The translations under genes and the position numbers were made by a program. Shown here piece after piece: positions 18,011 through 26,793 of a stretch of DNA of 64,000 nt. The DNA lies in contig NZ_CP017704.1 in the NCBI RefSeq assembly GCF_002243645.1, positions 907,501 to 971,500 on the forward strand. Direction: 5' to 3'. Every line of letters starts with the position of its first letter. The first letter of the stretch is position 1. This stretch comes from Peribacillus simplex NBRC 15720 = DSM 1321 (lineage in GTDB: Bacteria > Bacillota > Bacilli > Bacillales > DSM-1321). The notes beneath the pieces are model-generated. The model did no database searches, had not been told where the DNA came from, and saw nothing but the letters and a program-made list of their open reading frames with translations.

Positions 18011-18666
18011 TCCTTGTCTCTTCCTTTCCTACCAAGCTCCTTTAACAGCTTTTTCCTGCTATCAGACATTTGATCAAGTTGATTTTTGAACTCTGCAGAG
18101 AAACTAGCGGTTTCGGATCCGCTTTTCTTCAACCACTTATTTTTCAACTTCATTGCAAGTCCCCCAGGCTGGATCATTTGATCGATCTTATCGTTGTGAT
18201 CTTTCAAAAGCTGTTCATATTCCTTGGGATCATCTATTTCTTTCAAGAGCTGAATATTTTCGCCAACCCCGATCACCAATATTCGCCCGCCGACTTTAAC
18301 AAGCTGCACAGAACGATTTGCACCAAGGCTCGTACCGCCTAAATTCTCCACTGAATTTGCCTTTTGATACGATTTACTTTTTTTATTGATGAATTTTAAT
18401 AGGATATATAGAAGGGCCACTACAAAAATAGTAGCAAATATCATCCTCAGAAACTCCCAAACAGTTATCCCCACTTTGTCAGGATTCGAAGCCTGTTTGG
18501 TAGATTTCGAGTCTTTTGATTCATCATTATCCACCTTTAAATCATCTGGCTGTTTATAAACATCCTTCACTGTTTTTTCAAGATCTTCCGCATGGACCTG
18601 TATGGCCCCAGAGAAGAATACTGCTATCATCAGTGAGACCTGAAGCCATTTTTTAATTAAAAACAA
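18007..18666 (-). CDS. fliO: Flagellar biosynthesis protein FliO (FliZ of B. subtilis)
   Basis: 219 residues: an N-terminal signal sequence (about 1-26, ending AIQVHA), a short acidic extracellular part, one transmembrane helix near 72-90, and a FliO-type cytosolic domain (VQLVKVGGRILVIGVGENIQLL). FliO stabilises FliP during gate assembly. The start is TTG with GAGGGTG about 8 bases upstream. The Lys/Arg-rich tail is poorly conserved. Confidence 0.92.
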   Translation of the reverse strand: MFLIKKWLQVSLMIAVFFSGAIQVHAEDLEKTVKDVYKQPDDLKVDNDESKDSKSTKQASNPDKVGITVWEFLRMIFATIFVVALLYILLKFINKKSKSYQKANSVENLGGTSLGANRSVQLVKVGGRILVIGVGENIQLLKEIDDPKEYEQLLKDHNDKIDQMIQPGGLAMKLKNKWLKKSGSETASFSAEFKNQLDQMSDSRKKLLKELGRKGRDKE

Positions 18667-18681
18667 TATGAAGACACCCTC

Positions 18682-19044
18682 TTAACTTAATGCTTTATTT
18701 ATGGCTTCCAATACCCTGTCTGCCTGGAATGGCTTCACGATAAAGTCTTTTGCACCAGCCTGGATCGCATCAATGACCATGGCTTGCTGCCCCATCGCTG
18801 AACACATAATGACCTTAGCTTGAGGATTCACCTTTTTTATTTCTTTTAAAGCTGTAATTCCATCCATTTCAGGCATGGTAATATCCATCGTTACAAGATC
18901 CGGATGCGTTTCTTTATATTTTTCCACCGCTTGCGCGCCATCTGCTGCTTCGCCGACAATTTCAAAACCGTTTTTAGAAAGGATATCCTTTATCATCATT
19001 CTCATAAATGCTGCATCGTCCACAATTAAAATTCTATTCGCCAT
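18682..19044 (-). CDS. cheY: Chemotaxis response regulator CheY
   Basis: 120-residue single-domain receiver. The acidic pocket D9-D10, phosphoacceptor D54 (VTMDITMP) and K104 (IVKPF) are all present. CheY-P binds FliM/FliY at the C-ring; in Bacillus it promotes counter-clockwise rotation. It sits between fliY and fliO, as in B. subtilis, rather than with the other che genes. Confidence 0.97.
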   Translation of the reverse strand: MANRILIVDDAAFMRMMIKDILSKNGFEIVGEAADGAQAVEKYKETHPDLVTMDITMPEMDGITALKEIKKVNPQAKVIMCSAMGQQAMVIDAIQAGAKDFIVKPFQADRVLEAINKALS

Positions 19045-19062
19045 TATATTCGTCCCCCAAAT

Positions 19063-20280
19063 TTATCTGATTTTATTTAATCTGTCGCTTTGGCTCATGA
19101 TATCCGTAACACGGACCCCAAAGTTTTCATCAATCACTACTACTTCGCCTTTTGCTATCAAGCGGCTGTTTACCAGGATATCCACTGGCTCTCCTGCTAA
19201 TTTATCCAATTCGATGATTGATCCGGAGGAAAGCTCCAAAATATCCTTGACGCAGCGTTTCGTTCTTCCAAGCTCCACAGTTACTTGCAAAGGGATATCC
19301 ATCAGCATGCTGAGATTTTTCGTTTCAGACTCCTGAAGCTGATAAGGCTGAAAACTAGTGAAACTGGCATGCTGAACATTTACCGGCTGTCCTGTTGGAA
19401 CGGATGAAACTCCAAAATGTTGTGGTACATTCGGTATTTGGTTCGTAGGTTGTGTCTGGTGACCGTTTTGTCCATAAGTTTCATTTGCCGATCGATCAGA
19501 CCGGGTGTCCTGGAAAGGTGCCGGCTGCTGAGTTGGAATGTTTGTTACTGGATCACTAAGTCCTTTTTCCGTTTTCATATCGGTAGGTTCGCTTTCACTC
19601 GTCCCATTTAATAATTCAGAAACTAACCCTTTAGCAAACTCTAATGGTAACAATTGCATAATACTGGAATCAATTAAGTTACCGACACGGAGACGGAACG
19701 AGATTTTTGCAAATAAATCCTCGTCCGGTATCGCATTTTCACCTACACCATTTAGAAAGTTAAGTAAATCTATGCTAGGTGGAGAAATATCCACTTTTTT
19801 ACTAAAAATGGTCGACATGGATGTAGCAGCGGAACCCATCATTTGGTTCATGGCTTCCTGGACAGCACTCAATTGAATTTCTCCAAGCAGATCAGAAGGA
19901 TTCTCCCCATCTCCTCCAAGCATCAAATCTGCAATGATAGCAGCATCGCTCTGCTTGATGACCAGCATATTTATACCTGAAAAACCTTCTGTATATTGCA
20001 CTTGAATCGCTACATACGGATGCGGGAATTCTTCCGCGATCTGTCCCCGTTCAATTAAGGTAACCGTCGGGGTGGTGATTTCCACTTTCTGATTCAACAA
20101 AGTGGATAGGGCAGTGGCCGAACTCCCGAAGGAGATATTACCAATTTCACCGAGGGCATCGAGTTCCATCATTGATAAATAATCGTCAATCGAGAGAGGG
20201 ATCACCTCATCTTCTATATCACTTGTACCTTTTAAAAGGGCATCTATCTCGTCTTGCGAAAGCATTCCATCACTTACCAT
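19063..20280 (-). CDS. fliY: C-ring protein and CheY-P phosphatase FliY (FliN/FliY)
   Basis: 405 residues in three parts. The N-terminal peptide (MLSQDEIDALL, resembling the FliM CheY-P-binding peptide) comes first. A CheC-like domain follows, with active-site helices (LGEIGNISFGSSATALS and VQEAMNQMMGSAATSMS). Then a Gln/Pro/Thr-rich linker of about 80 residues leads to a FliN/SpoA domain at the C-terminus (MDIPLQVTVELGRTKRCVKDIL). It forms part of the rotor switch and removes phosphate from CheY-P. Its ATG lies inside the end of fliM (11-base overlap). Confidence 0.96.
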   Translation of the reverse strand: MVSDGMLSQDEIDALLKGTSDIEDEVIPLSIDDYLSMMELDALGEIGNISFGSSATALSTLLNQKVEITTPTVTLIERGQIAEEFPHPYVAIQVQYTEGFSGINMLVIKQSDAAIIADLMLGGDGENPSDLLGEIQLSAVQEAMNQMMGSAATSMSTIFSKKVDISPPSIDLLNFLNGVGENAIPDEDLFAKISFRLRVGNLIDSSIMQLLPLEFAKGLVSELLNGTSESEPTDMKTEKGLSDPVTNIPTQQPAPFQDTRSDRSANETYGQNGHQTQPTNQIPNVPQHFGVSSVPTGQPVNVQHASFTSFQPYQLQESETKNLSMLMDIPLQVTVELGRTKRCVKDILELSSGSIIELDKLAGEPVDILVNSRLIAKGEVVVIDENFGVRVTDIMSQSDRLNKIR

Positions 20281-21268
20281 CTTCGTCTCCCCCTTTCAAA
20301 ATATCAAGAATCTGGATAGCATGTTTTTTCCCCACTTTTCCTGGCTGCCCGCTGTATTTTGGGATCCCTCCAATTGTAATCGTCAAAGGTTCATCGATTG
20401 CCTTATTTAAATCGATGACATCGCCAACATCAAGCAGCAAAAAATCCTGGATGGTGATGTCCGTAGAACCAAGTTCAGAAATAATGGGAAGATCTGCGTT
20501 TCGGATCCGCTTTTCCAAAATCATGATTTCCTCTGGGATTTTTTCCTTTTGGGAATTTTCCATCCAATAATGAGCAGATAATTTTGGTATGATCGGTTCC
20601 AATACGACGTGAGGAATACAAACATTAATCATCCCGCTTGTTTCGCCGATATGTGTATTCAAGGAAATGACCACAACAGTATCGTTGGGCGAAACCAGTT
20701 GTAAAAATTGTGGATTCACCTCGAACTCTGTCATCACCGGTTCGATTTCAACAATCGTTCCCCAAGCCTCCTGTAAATTTTCAAAAGCCTTCTCGAATAA
20801 ATTCGACATGATTTTCGTTTCTATTTCCGTTAAACTATCTACCTTATTCACGCTTATGCCCCGCCCGCCCAAAACGCGATCCATCATGGAATAAGCGATA
20901 TTCGGGTTGACCTCAAGAATGATTCGGCCATCCAAGGGTGGCACCTCAAAAACATTCATGATGGTCATTTTCGGAATCGATCGGATAAACTCTTCGTATG
21001 GTATTTGATCTGCCGAAGCAACGGATATTTGGACATATGTTCTAAGCTGAGCAGAGAAGTATGTGGTCAGCAGTCTTGCAAAGTTCTCGTGTATCCTAGT
21101 CAAACTGCGGATTTGATCCTTTGAAAACCGAAGCGCCCTTTTAAAGTCGTATACTTTCACTCTTTTTTCTACTTCTACTTTTTTAAAATCATCTGCATCC
21201 ATTTCACCTGTGGAAATGGCCGATAACAAAGCATCGATTTCATTTTGCGATAATATTTCCCCGGACAT
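20270..21268 (-). CDS. fliM: Flagellar motor switch protein FliM
   Basis: 332-residue C-ring protein. It has the N-terminal CheY-P-binding peptide (GEILSQNEIDALLSAIS), a CheC-like middle domain without phosphatase residues, and a C-terminal SpoA domain. The ATG at 21268 has GGAGGTGA 6-9 bases upstream; a GTG two codons earlier overlaps that site and was rejected. Confidence 0.97.
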   Translation of the reverse strand: MSGEILSQNEIDALLSAISTGEMDADDFKKVEVEKRVKVYDFKRALRFSKDQIRSLTRIHENFARLLTTYFSAQLRTYVQISVASADQIPYEEFIRSIPKMTIMNVFEVPPLDGRIILEVNPNIAYSMMDRVLGGRGISVNKVDSLTEIETKIMSNLFEKAFENLQEAWGTIVEIEPVMTEFEVNPQFLQLVSPNDTVVVISLNTHIGETSGMINVCIPHVVLEPIIPKLSAHYWMENSQKEKIPEEIMILEKRIRNADLPIISELGSTDITIQDFLLLDVGDVIDLNKAIDEPLTITIGGIPKYSGQPGKVGKKHAIQILDILKGGDEDGK

Positions 21269-21319
21269 TAACACTCACCTCCAAAGCTTCCCCTTCTTAT
21301 TTAATGAGCAAGGATGTTC

Positions 21320-21748
21320 TTATTGCAGAATCGAGGAGGTTATATAAACCTTTTCAACTTTTCCTTCTTCCATTAATTCATTCATTCTAGTCTTTAACGC
21401 TTCTTGAAGCTTTTCCTTGCCTTTTTTACCGGTTAACTCTTCCGCTTTCATTTCGGACAGTTCGGTAATGATAATATTTTTCACTTGAAAATTTCTTTTT
21501 TCCAACTCTTCTTTTGCTTTTTTATTTTCTGTTTGAACCATAAATGAGATTTTGATATAATCATTGCCCGCAAGATTCGTAGTAATTTCAGGAATCTCAA
21601 CTGATGATTTGACAATTTCGTCAATGCTAGGTTTATCTTCGGCAGATGTGGGATCAGATAACTTTGTCACAACCACGACCGCTATGACACCTACAAGCGT
21701 TATAGCCACGAGTATAATCGACATAATAGTCATTAGATTTTTTTTCAT
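21320..21748 (-). CDS. fliL: Flagellar basal-body protein FliL
   Basis: 142 residues: one N-terminal transmembrane helix (about 8-28) and an extracellular domain that surrounds the stator units and aids torque. The KISFMVQTENKKAKEELEKR segment fits the family. The ATG overlaps the swrD stop (ATGA), and GGAGGAAAG precedes it. Confidence 0.95.
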   Translation of the reverse strand: MKKNLMTIMSIILVAITLVGVIAVVVVTKLSDPTSAEDKPSIDEIVKSSVEIPEITTNLAGNDYIKISFMVQTENKKAKEELEKRNFQVKNIIITELSEMKAEELTGKKGKEKLQEALKTRMNELMEEGKVEKVYITSSILQ

Positions 21749-21981
21749 GAACTTTCCTCCACATCCTTACGAAAACCGAGAATATTAACGGTACGATAAA
21801 ATTGTATAATAGCTTCAACCAGTTCCTCTTCCTTCTCTAGCACAACGATTTTCTTACCATTTGTAAAAGTAATGGTCGTATCTGGCAATGACTCAACTGT
21901 GTCTATGTACAATGCATTGATATGAAAGCATTTTCCATTGAGCCTTGTGACTTTGATAATGATATTTAGGAGCCAGAGCAA
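21745..21981 (-). CDS. swrD: FlbD-family protein SwrD (YlzI), unusual start
   Basis: Small FlbD-family protein that raises flagellar motor power in B. subtilis. The conserved core IKVTRLNGKCFHINALYIDTVES...DTTITFTNGKKI and NILGF are clear. Homologues begin Met-Ile-Lys, but here the equivalent first codon is ATT (21960). The nearest usable initiation codon is a TTG at 21981, seven codons upstream and 11 bases after GAGGAG, giving 78 residues. A strong hairpin covers this region. The start is therefore uncertain. Confidence 0.85.
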   Translation of the reverse strand: MLWLLNIIIKVTRLNGKCFHINALYIDTVESLPDTTITFTNGKKIVVLEKEEELVEAIIQFYRTVNILGFRKDVEESS

Positions 21982-21996
21982 AAAGCACCCGGCTCC
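21969..21996 (-). promoter_or_regulatory. Hairpin over the swrD translation start
   Basis: In the transcript GGAGCC (21996-21991) pairs with GGCTCC (21974-21969), extended by GG/TC-type and GC pairs around a TTTTT loop. The 5' arm overlaps the GGAGG ribosome-binding site, and the 3' arm lies just after the TTG start. There is no T-run behind it, so it is more likely a translational control element or processing site than a terminator. Confidence 0.55.
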
Positions 21997-22009
21997 TCCC
22001 TCCCTTATC

Positions 22010-23275
22010 CTATCGTTTTAAGTTAACCAATTCTTGTAAAATTTCATCCGACGTCGTGATGATCCTTGAATTCGACTGGAAACCACGTTGCGCAACGATC
22101 ATTTCAGTAAATTCTTCGGATAAATCCACATTGGACATTTCCAAAGAACCTGATGCAATCACACCTCGCCCTTCACCTGCGATATTGATGTTGGCAGTAC
22201 CTGAATTGATTGATTCCTGAAAAGTATTACCACCCGTTTTCGTCAAGCCTGATGCATTGGAAAACTTGGCGACGGCCAGTTGACCTAAGGTTGTGATCAG
22301 ACCGTTGGAATAAACGCCATTTATTTCCCCTGATGAACCAATATTAAAGCTTTCCAGTTTACCTTCTTTATTACCATTCGGATTGACAAGAGCAGTGGTG
22401 GAACCTTTAACTTGAGTAAGGTTTGAGAAATCAAAATCCAAATTAACTTTTTGAACGCTTTCATCGACCGCTGTATCCGAGTCATCCTCTTTGCCGCCTG
22501 AAATGTTAATGGTTTTACCTGCCTGGGTTTTATCACCTGCCACTATCTGACCATTAGCATCGAAACTCACCGAAGTGAACGGTTTTGGTTCAGTAGTTGA
22601 TGTATCCTCCAAAGGAGCAGGTTCTTCATCAAAAAGCTCCCATTTATCACCACCTGTTTTTTGGAAATAAATAGTTGCCGTTTGTTCTTTCCCCTTTTCA
22701 TCTACGACTTTCATTTGCTGGCTAAATACGGTACCATCAATTGCGTCAGCAGCTAGATTTCCACTTACTGATATTTTAGTAGTGGTAATGGCAGGTAAAA
22801 TCGCATTGACGTTAACAGCAACTTCGCCAATCGTTTTTGATCGTTTCCCGTTTTCATCAACCTTGTAAGCCTGTACTTTCAAACCATTCGCGTTAACAAG
22901 CGTACCATTATCATCCAAATAAAAGTTTCCTGCACGTGTATATGAAAGAGAATCGCCTTGTTTGACGACGAAATAGCCATCACCAGATATTCCTAAATCA
23001 AGATCGCGGCCGGTGGTTTGCAGGCTTGACTGTGTATGGATCGTATCGATTGTAGCAATCGTGGAGCCCAATCCAATTTGTTTAGAATTGGTTCCGCCTT
23101 TATTGGCTGTTGCTGCACTTGCACCAGATACCGTTTGGTTCATCGCATCGCTGAATGTCACACGGCTTTTTTTGAAACCATATGTATTGACATTGGCGAC
23201 GTTATTACCGATAACATCCAATTTTGTTTGTAAGTTTTTTAATCCGCTTATTCCCGAATACATTGAACGAAGCAT
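22010..23275 (-). CDS. flgE: Flagellar hook protein FlgE
   Basis: 421-residue hook subunit (annotated flgG in older B. subtilis maps). The N-terminal D0 helix with MYSGISGLKNLQTKLDVIGN and NVNTYGFK, and the C-terminal D0 (SNVDLSEEFTEMIVAQRGFQ), are typical. The length exceeds distal-rod FlgG (about 260) because of a central D2-like insertion (about 170-330), which supports hook identity. AGGGGAGC precedes the ATG. Confidence 0.95.
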   Translation of the reverse strand: MLRSMYSGISGLKNLQTKLDVIGNNVANVNTYGFKKSRVTFSDAMNQTVSGASAATANKGGTNSKQIGLGSTIATIDTIHTQSSLQTTGRDLDLGISGDGYFVVKQGDSLSYTRAGNFYLDDNGTLVNANGLKVQAYKVDENGKRSKTIGEVAVNVNAILPAITTTKISVSGNLAADAIDGTVFSQQMKVVDEKGKEQTATIYFQKTGGDKWELFDEEPAPLEDTSTTEPKPFTSVSFDANGQIVAGDKTQAGKTINISGGKEDDSDTAVDESVQKVNLDFDFSNLTQVKGSTTALVNPNGNKEGKLESFNIGSSGEINGVYSNGLITTLGQLAVAKFSNASGLTKTGGNTFQESINSGTANINIAGEGRGVIASGSLEMSNVDLSEEFTEMIVAQRGFQSNSRIITTSDEILQELVNLKR

Positions 23276-23347
23276 GTAAAAGCTCCCCTTTCATATAACG
23301 ACTGCTTCCGTCATTTCACAGTCTAGGCTTACTGTTTCAGGTTCAGC

Positions 23348-23734
23348 CTATTTATCTAAAATTATGGTTCCATTGATGTTCGTGAAAATTTGTGATATTG
23401 CTTCATCCCTGTCCATGACCGTGATGACCTTGTTGTTTTTCGTGCTTACTATGAGTGCCGCATTATCTGTAATGATAAGAGATTCGGTTACACCCATCTT
23501 TTTGGCTTCATTGGTTTTATCAGCTATTTTCTCCCAGGTTTGTGGTGCTATTTCTATATTCCTTTGACTCATCCGCAATTGAGCATGTTTACTAATGGTC
23601 AATTTTTCATTTATGGGGACAGCAGTTTGAAAATGCTGTTGAAAGCCTTGTTGGATCATCTGCCTTTGCCTCAAGGGTAATTTTGTTTGTGACATCAGCT
23701 GAGCGGAATTTGCTTGAAAACCAAGTTTATTCAT
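23348..23734 (-). CDS. Flagellar operon protein of the TIGR02530 (flg_new) family
   Basis: 128-residue soluble protein found between flgD and flgE in many Bacillota; its molecular role is unknown. The conserved portion is LTISKHAQLRMSQRNIEI, followed by a C-terminal half with SLIITDNAALIVSTKNNKVITVMDR. The ribosome-binding site (AAGGGGCGGG) overlaps the flgD stop, so it is co-translated with the hook-cap gene. A role linked to hook assembly is inferred only from position. Confidence 0.85.
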   Translation of the reverse strand: MNKLGFQANSAQLMSQTKLPLRQRQMIQQGFQQHFQTAVPINEKLTISKHAQLRMSQRNIEIAPQTWEKIADKTNEAKKMGVTESLIITDNAALIVSTKNNKVITVMDRDEAISQIFTNINGTIILDK

Positions 23735-23745
23735 ATTCCCGCCCC

Positions 23746-24381
23746 TTAAGCTTCAGCGATTTTTATCAATTGCTCTGATGATAGCTTGGTGTTGTTTTCA
23801 TCATCCACTTCAATTTGCAGCTTGCCAATACTCATGGATACCGAGATTACGACAGCGGACGACTCTCCATTTTTTTCGTCCATCCAGGAAACGCGCTTGC
23901 CTATTAATTCACTTGCCGCCGTCAAGCTGTTCGACGTGGAACTTGTTTGTTTCATTGCTGAAATATTTGCTGGTTCAAGCTTCGTGCCATCTTCTAAAAG
24001 AAAATAAACACCATCACCCTTATATTGGATCGACTTAACGATGCCTGTCCCTTCTTCTATCTCAAGGTCATCATCATCTTCATCCAGTTTGTGCCAAGTG
24101 ACTTCCTTTCCGACAAAAGAGTTATAGTTCATTAAACTATTTTGTTGATTGATCCCGATTATTTCTTCCATTTGGGCTCCCATATTCATCATCTGTTCCA
24201 GAGAAGAAAAAGTGGCCATTTGGGCGATGATTTCCGTATTGTCCATCGGACTTGACGGATCTTGGTTTTGAAGCTGGGTAAGCAACAATTTCAAGAAATC
24301 ATCTTTTCCCAATGCATCCCCGGTTTTTCTGTTTTCAGTTTGAGATTTTGATAATAATAGTGACGTATCGATGGTCGTCAT
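23746..24381 (-). CDS. flgD: Hook-capping protein FlgD
   Basis: 211-residue hook cap scaffold. The N-terminal signature (KDDFLKLLLTQLQNQDPSSP, then MDNTEIIAQMATFSSLEQM) is the exported, conserved region. The C-terminal part carries a small beta domain (VKSIQYKGDGVYFLLEDGT). It lies between fliK and the TIGR02530 gene. Confidence 0.95.
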   Translation of the reverse strand: MTTIDTSLLLSKSQTENRKTGDALGKDDFLKLLLTQLQNQDPSSPMDNTEIIAQMATFSSLEQMMNMGAQMEEIIGINQQNSLMNYNSFVGKEVTWHKLDEDDDDLEIEEGTGIVKSIQYKGDGVYFLLEDGTKLEPANISAMKQTSSTSNSLTAASELIGKRVSWMDEKNGESSAVVISVSMSIGKLQIEVDDENNTKLSSEQLIKIAEA

Positions 24382-24389
24382 TTTTTCAC

Positions 24390-25697
24390 CTACACTTCCA
24401 GATTTAACAGAGCATCAGCAAGGGATCCCGTAAACTCGCTTTCCGTCTCATCATTGCTTTCTTCCTTACTCTCCTGTTGTTCATTATGTTCATCCGCATC
24501 TTTATGGCTGAATTTCTCGGAGTTAAAAGCATTGAAGGCCTGTGAAATTTCAATTCTTTCAATTTGAATGTTTTGACCGCTAAAGGCTTGTTTTAAGCCA
24601 TGAACCTGATTCTCCAGCATATCTTTGGCCTGAGCAGTAGTAGCCATAATCTTGGCTGACAGCATACCATCCTTTTGAATCAACTCGATTCTAAGAGACC
24701 CTAAATGTTCAGGATTCAATCTGATCAACAGTTTATTTACACCGTTAGTTCCGCTAAAATTCGCCTTACTCAAAATATTTTCAAATTGTTTAACAAACTC
24801 TTCTTGACTGACAGTTTGCTCACCTTTGGGAGCTGCCAAAACGAATTGCTCCAGCTTTGTCATGAGAAAAGGCATACCAGACCCTTGATGTTTACTGCTA
24901 TCCGGGCTTTGCAAAGTCACTCCGCTGCTGAATGTCCCGTCTTTATTTACCTTGTCACTCCCAGATAATTGTGAGAATGTGCTTTTCAATATTTCTATTG
25001 TTTTAGTTTGCCCTTTCTCCAAAGTGTTGGATTGATCAGGTTCTGATTTTGATTTTGACTGATTGGACAGCCATTTCTCCAGTTTCCCCGTTAACCCTTC
25101 AAGCAGTTGTTTCATTTGTTTCTGGATGGCCGCTTCATCTTGTGACATATCCTTATTCTCCGATAGAAGATCTTGAATTTTCGCAAATTTCAAAAGATTA
25201 ACAACACTAGTTAATGGGAGCTCATGCCATTCTTCTTCGCTCAATACAGTAACTTTTTTCAGGATGGTATACAGTTCCATGACATTGGCTGATAACAAAC
25301 TCTGTAGATTCAGGCTGAGGTCATCCACATCTTGTTCTAAATCCAGTTCCTCGATGCTCGCAAAAAAATCAGCAAGGGCACCCTCAGCATTTCCGGCTAC
25401 ATTTTTTAGGACCTGTAAAATAAGGTTGTTGTCTTGTTGGTTTACTGAAGGGGCTTCGGAAACACTCTGTTCCCCAGTATCACTTAATCTTTCAAGTTTC
25501 AAAAAACCAAGCAAATCCTCTATTACAGACATTCTTCCTTCAGTGATGCCAGCTATATTCGATGGAATGTGTGGTTCTGCCCCTATGGCGGATTGAAGGA
25601 CTGAACCAAACCCTGAATTAGTTTGCTGATTTGGCTTAATTGGTACGTTTAGACTTAATGATGCCAAAGGAAGTAAACAATTAATGGCTGAATTCAT
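24390..25697 (-). CDS. fliK: Hook-length control protein FliK
   Basis: 435-residue molecular ruler, secreted during hook growth, that triggers the FlhB specificity switch. The N-terminal and middle regions are variable and Gln/Ser/Glu-rich. The conserved C-terminal Flg_hook domain is visible near 315-385 (LIRLNPEHLGSLRIELIQKDGML...). AGGAGGTG precedes the ATG. The length variation is normal for the family. Confidence 0.93.
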   Translation of the reverse strand: MNSAINCLLPLASLSLNVPIKPNQQTNSGFGSVLQSAIGAEPHIPSNIAGITEGRMSVIEDLLGFLKLERLSDTGEQSVSEAPSVNQQDNNLILQVLKNVAGNAEGALADFFASIEELDLEQDVDDLSLNLQSLLSANVMELYTILKKVTVLSEEEWHELPLTSVVNLLKFAKIQDLLSENKDMSQDEAAIQKQMKQLLEGLTGKLEKWLSNQSKSKSEPDQSNTLEKGQTKTIEILKSTFSQLSGSDKVNKDGTFSSGVTLQSPDSSKHQGSGMPFLMTKLEQFVLAAPKGEQTVSQEEFVKQFENILSKANFSGTNGVNKLLIRLNPEHLGSLRIELIQKDGMLSAKIMATTAQAKDMLENQVHGLKQAFSGQNIQIERIEISQAFNAFNSEKFSHKDADEHNEQQESKEESNDETESEFTGSLADALLNLEV

Positions 25698-25722
25698 TTA
25701 TTCACCTCCTCACTCTTTCCAC

Positions 25723-26340
25723 TTAAGAACTTTGTTCCGTTAGTTTCTTCGTTAACCTTGCAGCATCAGCCGTTGTCATTTGCTCCAAAACCTTAGCTAA
25801 AGTGGCTGCTTTCATACTCGAGAGAATCTCCACTGCATCTTCATCATTCATTTCTGTAATTATAGGTGCAGCCTTCTTGGGAGCCATGGTTTCGTAAGTA
25901 CGGATTATATCTTTGAACGCTTGTTTACTATTATTCTGACTATCCTTAAGTTGGTTCATTTCTGTTTGAAGCTGCTGTTTTTCCGCTTCTGCCTTTTCAA
26001 TGGCCTTGTCACGTGTATCAATGATGCTCTCAAGCTTGTCTATCTCTTTTTCCTTGTTTTCAATCTCGGTTTCCAATTTTTCGAGCTTCATGGAAACTTT
26101 CTCATCATTCTTGGCTGGTTTACCTTTCTCTTCATCCTTTTGATCCGATTCAATGAAGGGTATTTTCGCAGACATTTCCTTTGCCTTTTCCACTACATTT
26201 ACCCCTGCAACTGTAAAAACGATCAACGCTACAGTTACCGCAAAGATTAATGGAATGAAGATGACAAGAAACCATTGAAACTTACTTATCTTGCTTTCTA
26301 CCAATTCTTCCAATCCATTAGATTCACTTTTTTTTCGCAT
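25723..26340 (-). CDS. ylxF: MotE-family protein YlxF, membrane-anchored coiled-coil
   Basis: 205 residues: one transmembrane helix (about 25-48), a long Glu/Lys coiled coil (about 80-135), and a C-terminal MgtE_N-like helical domain (APIITEMNDEDAVEILSSMK...). In alphaproteobacteria MotE chaperones MotC; in Bacillus the role is unproven. It lies between fliJ and fliK. The ribosome-binding site (AAGGTGATGG) overlaps the fliJ stop. Confidence 0.85.
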   Translation of the reverse strand: MRKKSESNGLEELVESKISKFQWFLVIFIPLIFAVTVALIVFTVAGVNVVEKAKEMSAKIPFIESDQKDEEKGKPAKNDEKVSMKLEKLETEIENKEKEIDKLESIIDTRDKAIEKAEAEKQQLQTEMNQLKDSQNNSKQAFKDIIRTYETMAPKKAAPIITEMNDEDAVEILSSMKAATLAKVLEQMTTADAARLTKKLTEQSS

Positions 26341-26344
26341 TCCA

Positions 26345-26791
26345 TCACCTTACGCCTTTGCTTAAGAATTGCCGGATAGATATTTCATCCATTTGTTTGT
26401 TCTCAGCTTCCTTAATGACATCGAGGAATTTAAGAAAATCATTTTCTTTCATTTTTTCGTACTTTTTAACCTCAATATTTCTTTCCATTAATATATCCCG
26501 TTGAATATTCATCTTGTATCGCGCTTCAATGACTTCCTGTTGACAGTGGCTTAAGAGTTTTTCCAAGTTGTCCATAAATAACTGATGATGACGAATTTCC
26601 TGAACGGATAATCCATTTCGCAGCTTTTCCTGTTGAAACTCAAGCAACTCTTCTTTTTTCTTTAAAAGCTTATATAACTTTTCTGCCACTTCTTCAAATT
26701 TTTTTAAAGCAGAATTATGTTTAGCTAGTGCATCGGTTTTTTCTTTTTCTTTGATGGTCAGGATCTTCTCGAATTTATATTGATAAATCAT
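26345..26791 (-). CDS. fliJ: Flagellar export chaperone/stalk protein FliJ
   Basis: 148-residue, almost entirely alpha-helical antiparallel coiled coil, rich in Lys/Glu/Gln. It is the central stalk of the FliI hexamer, resembling the F-ATPase gamma subunit, and links it to FlhA. Sequence conservation in this family is low, but the size, predicted coiled coil and position two bases after fliI are decisive. Confidence 0.92.
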   Translation of the reverse strand: MIYQYKFEKILTIKEKEKTDALAKHNSALKKFEEVAEKLYKLLKKKEELLEFQQEKLRNGLSVQEIRHHQLFMDNLEKLLSHCQQEVIEARYKMNIQRDILMERNIEVKKYEKMKENDFLKFLDVIKEAENKQMDEISIRQFLSKGVR

Positions 26792-26793
26792 TA

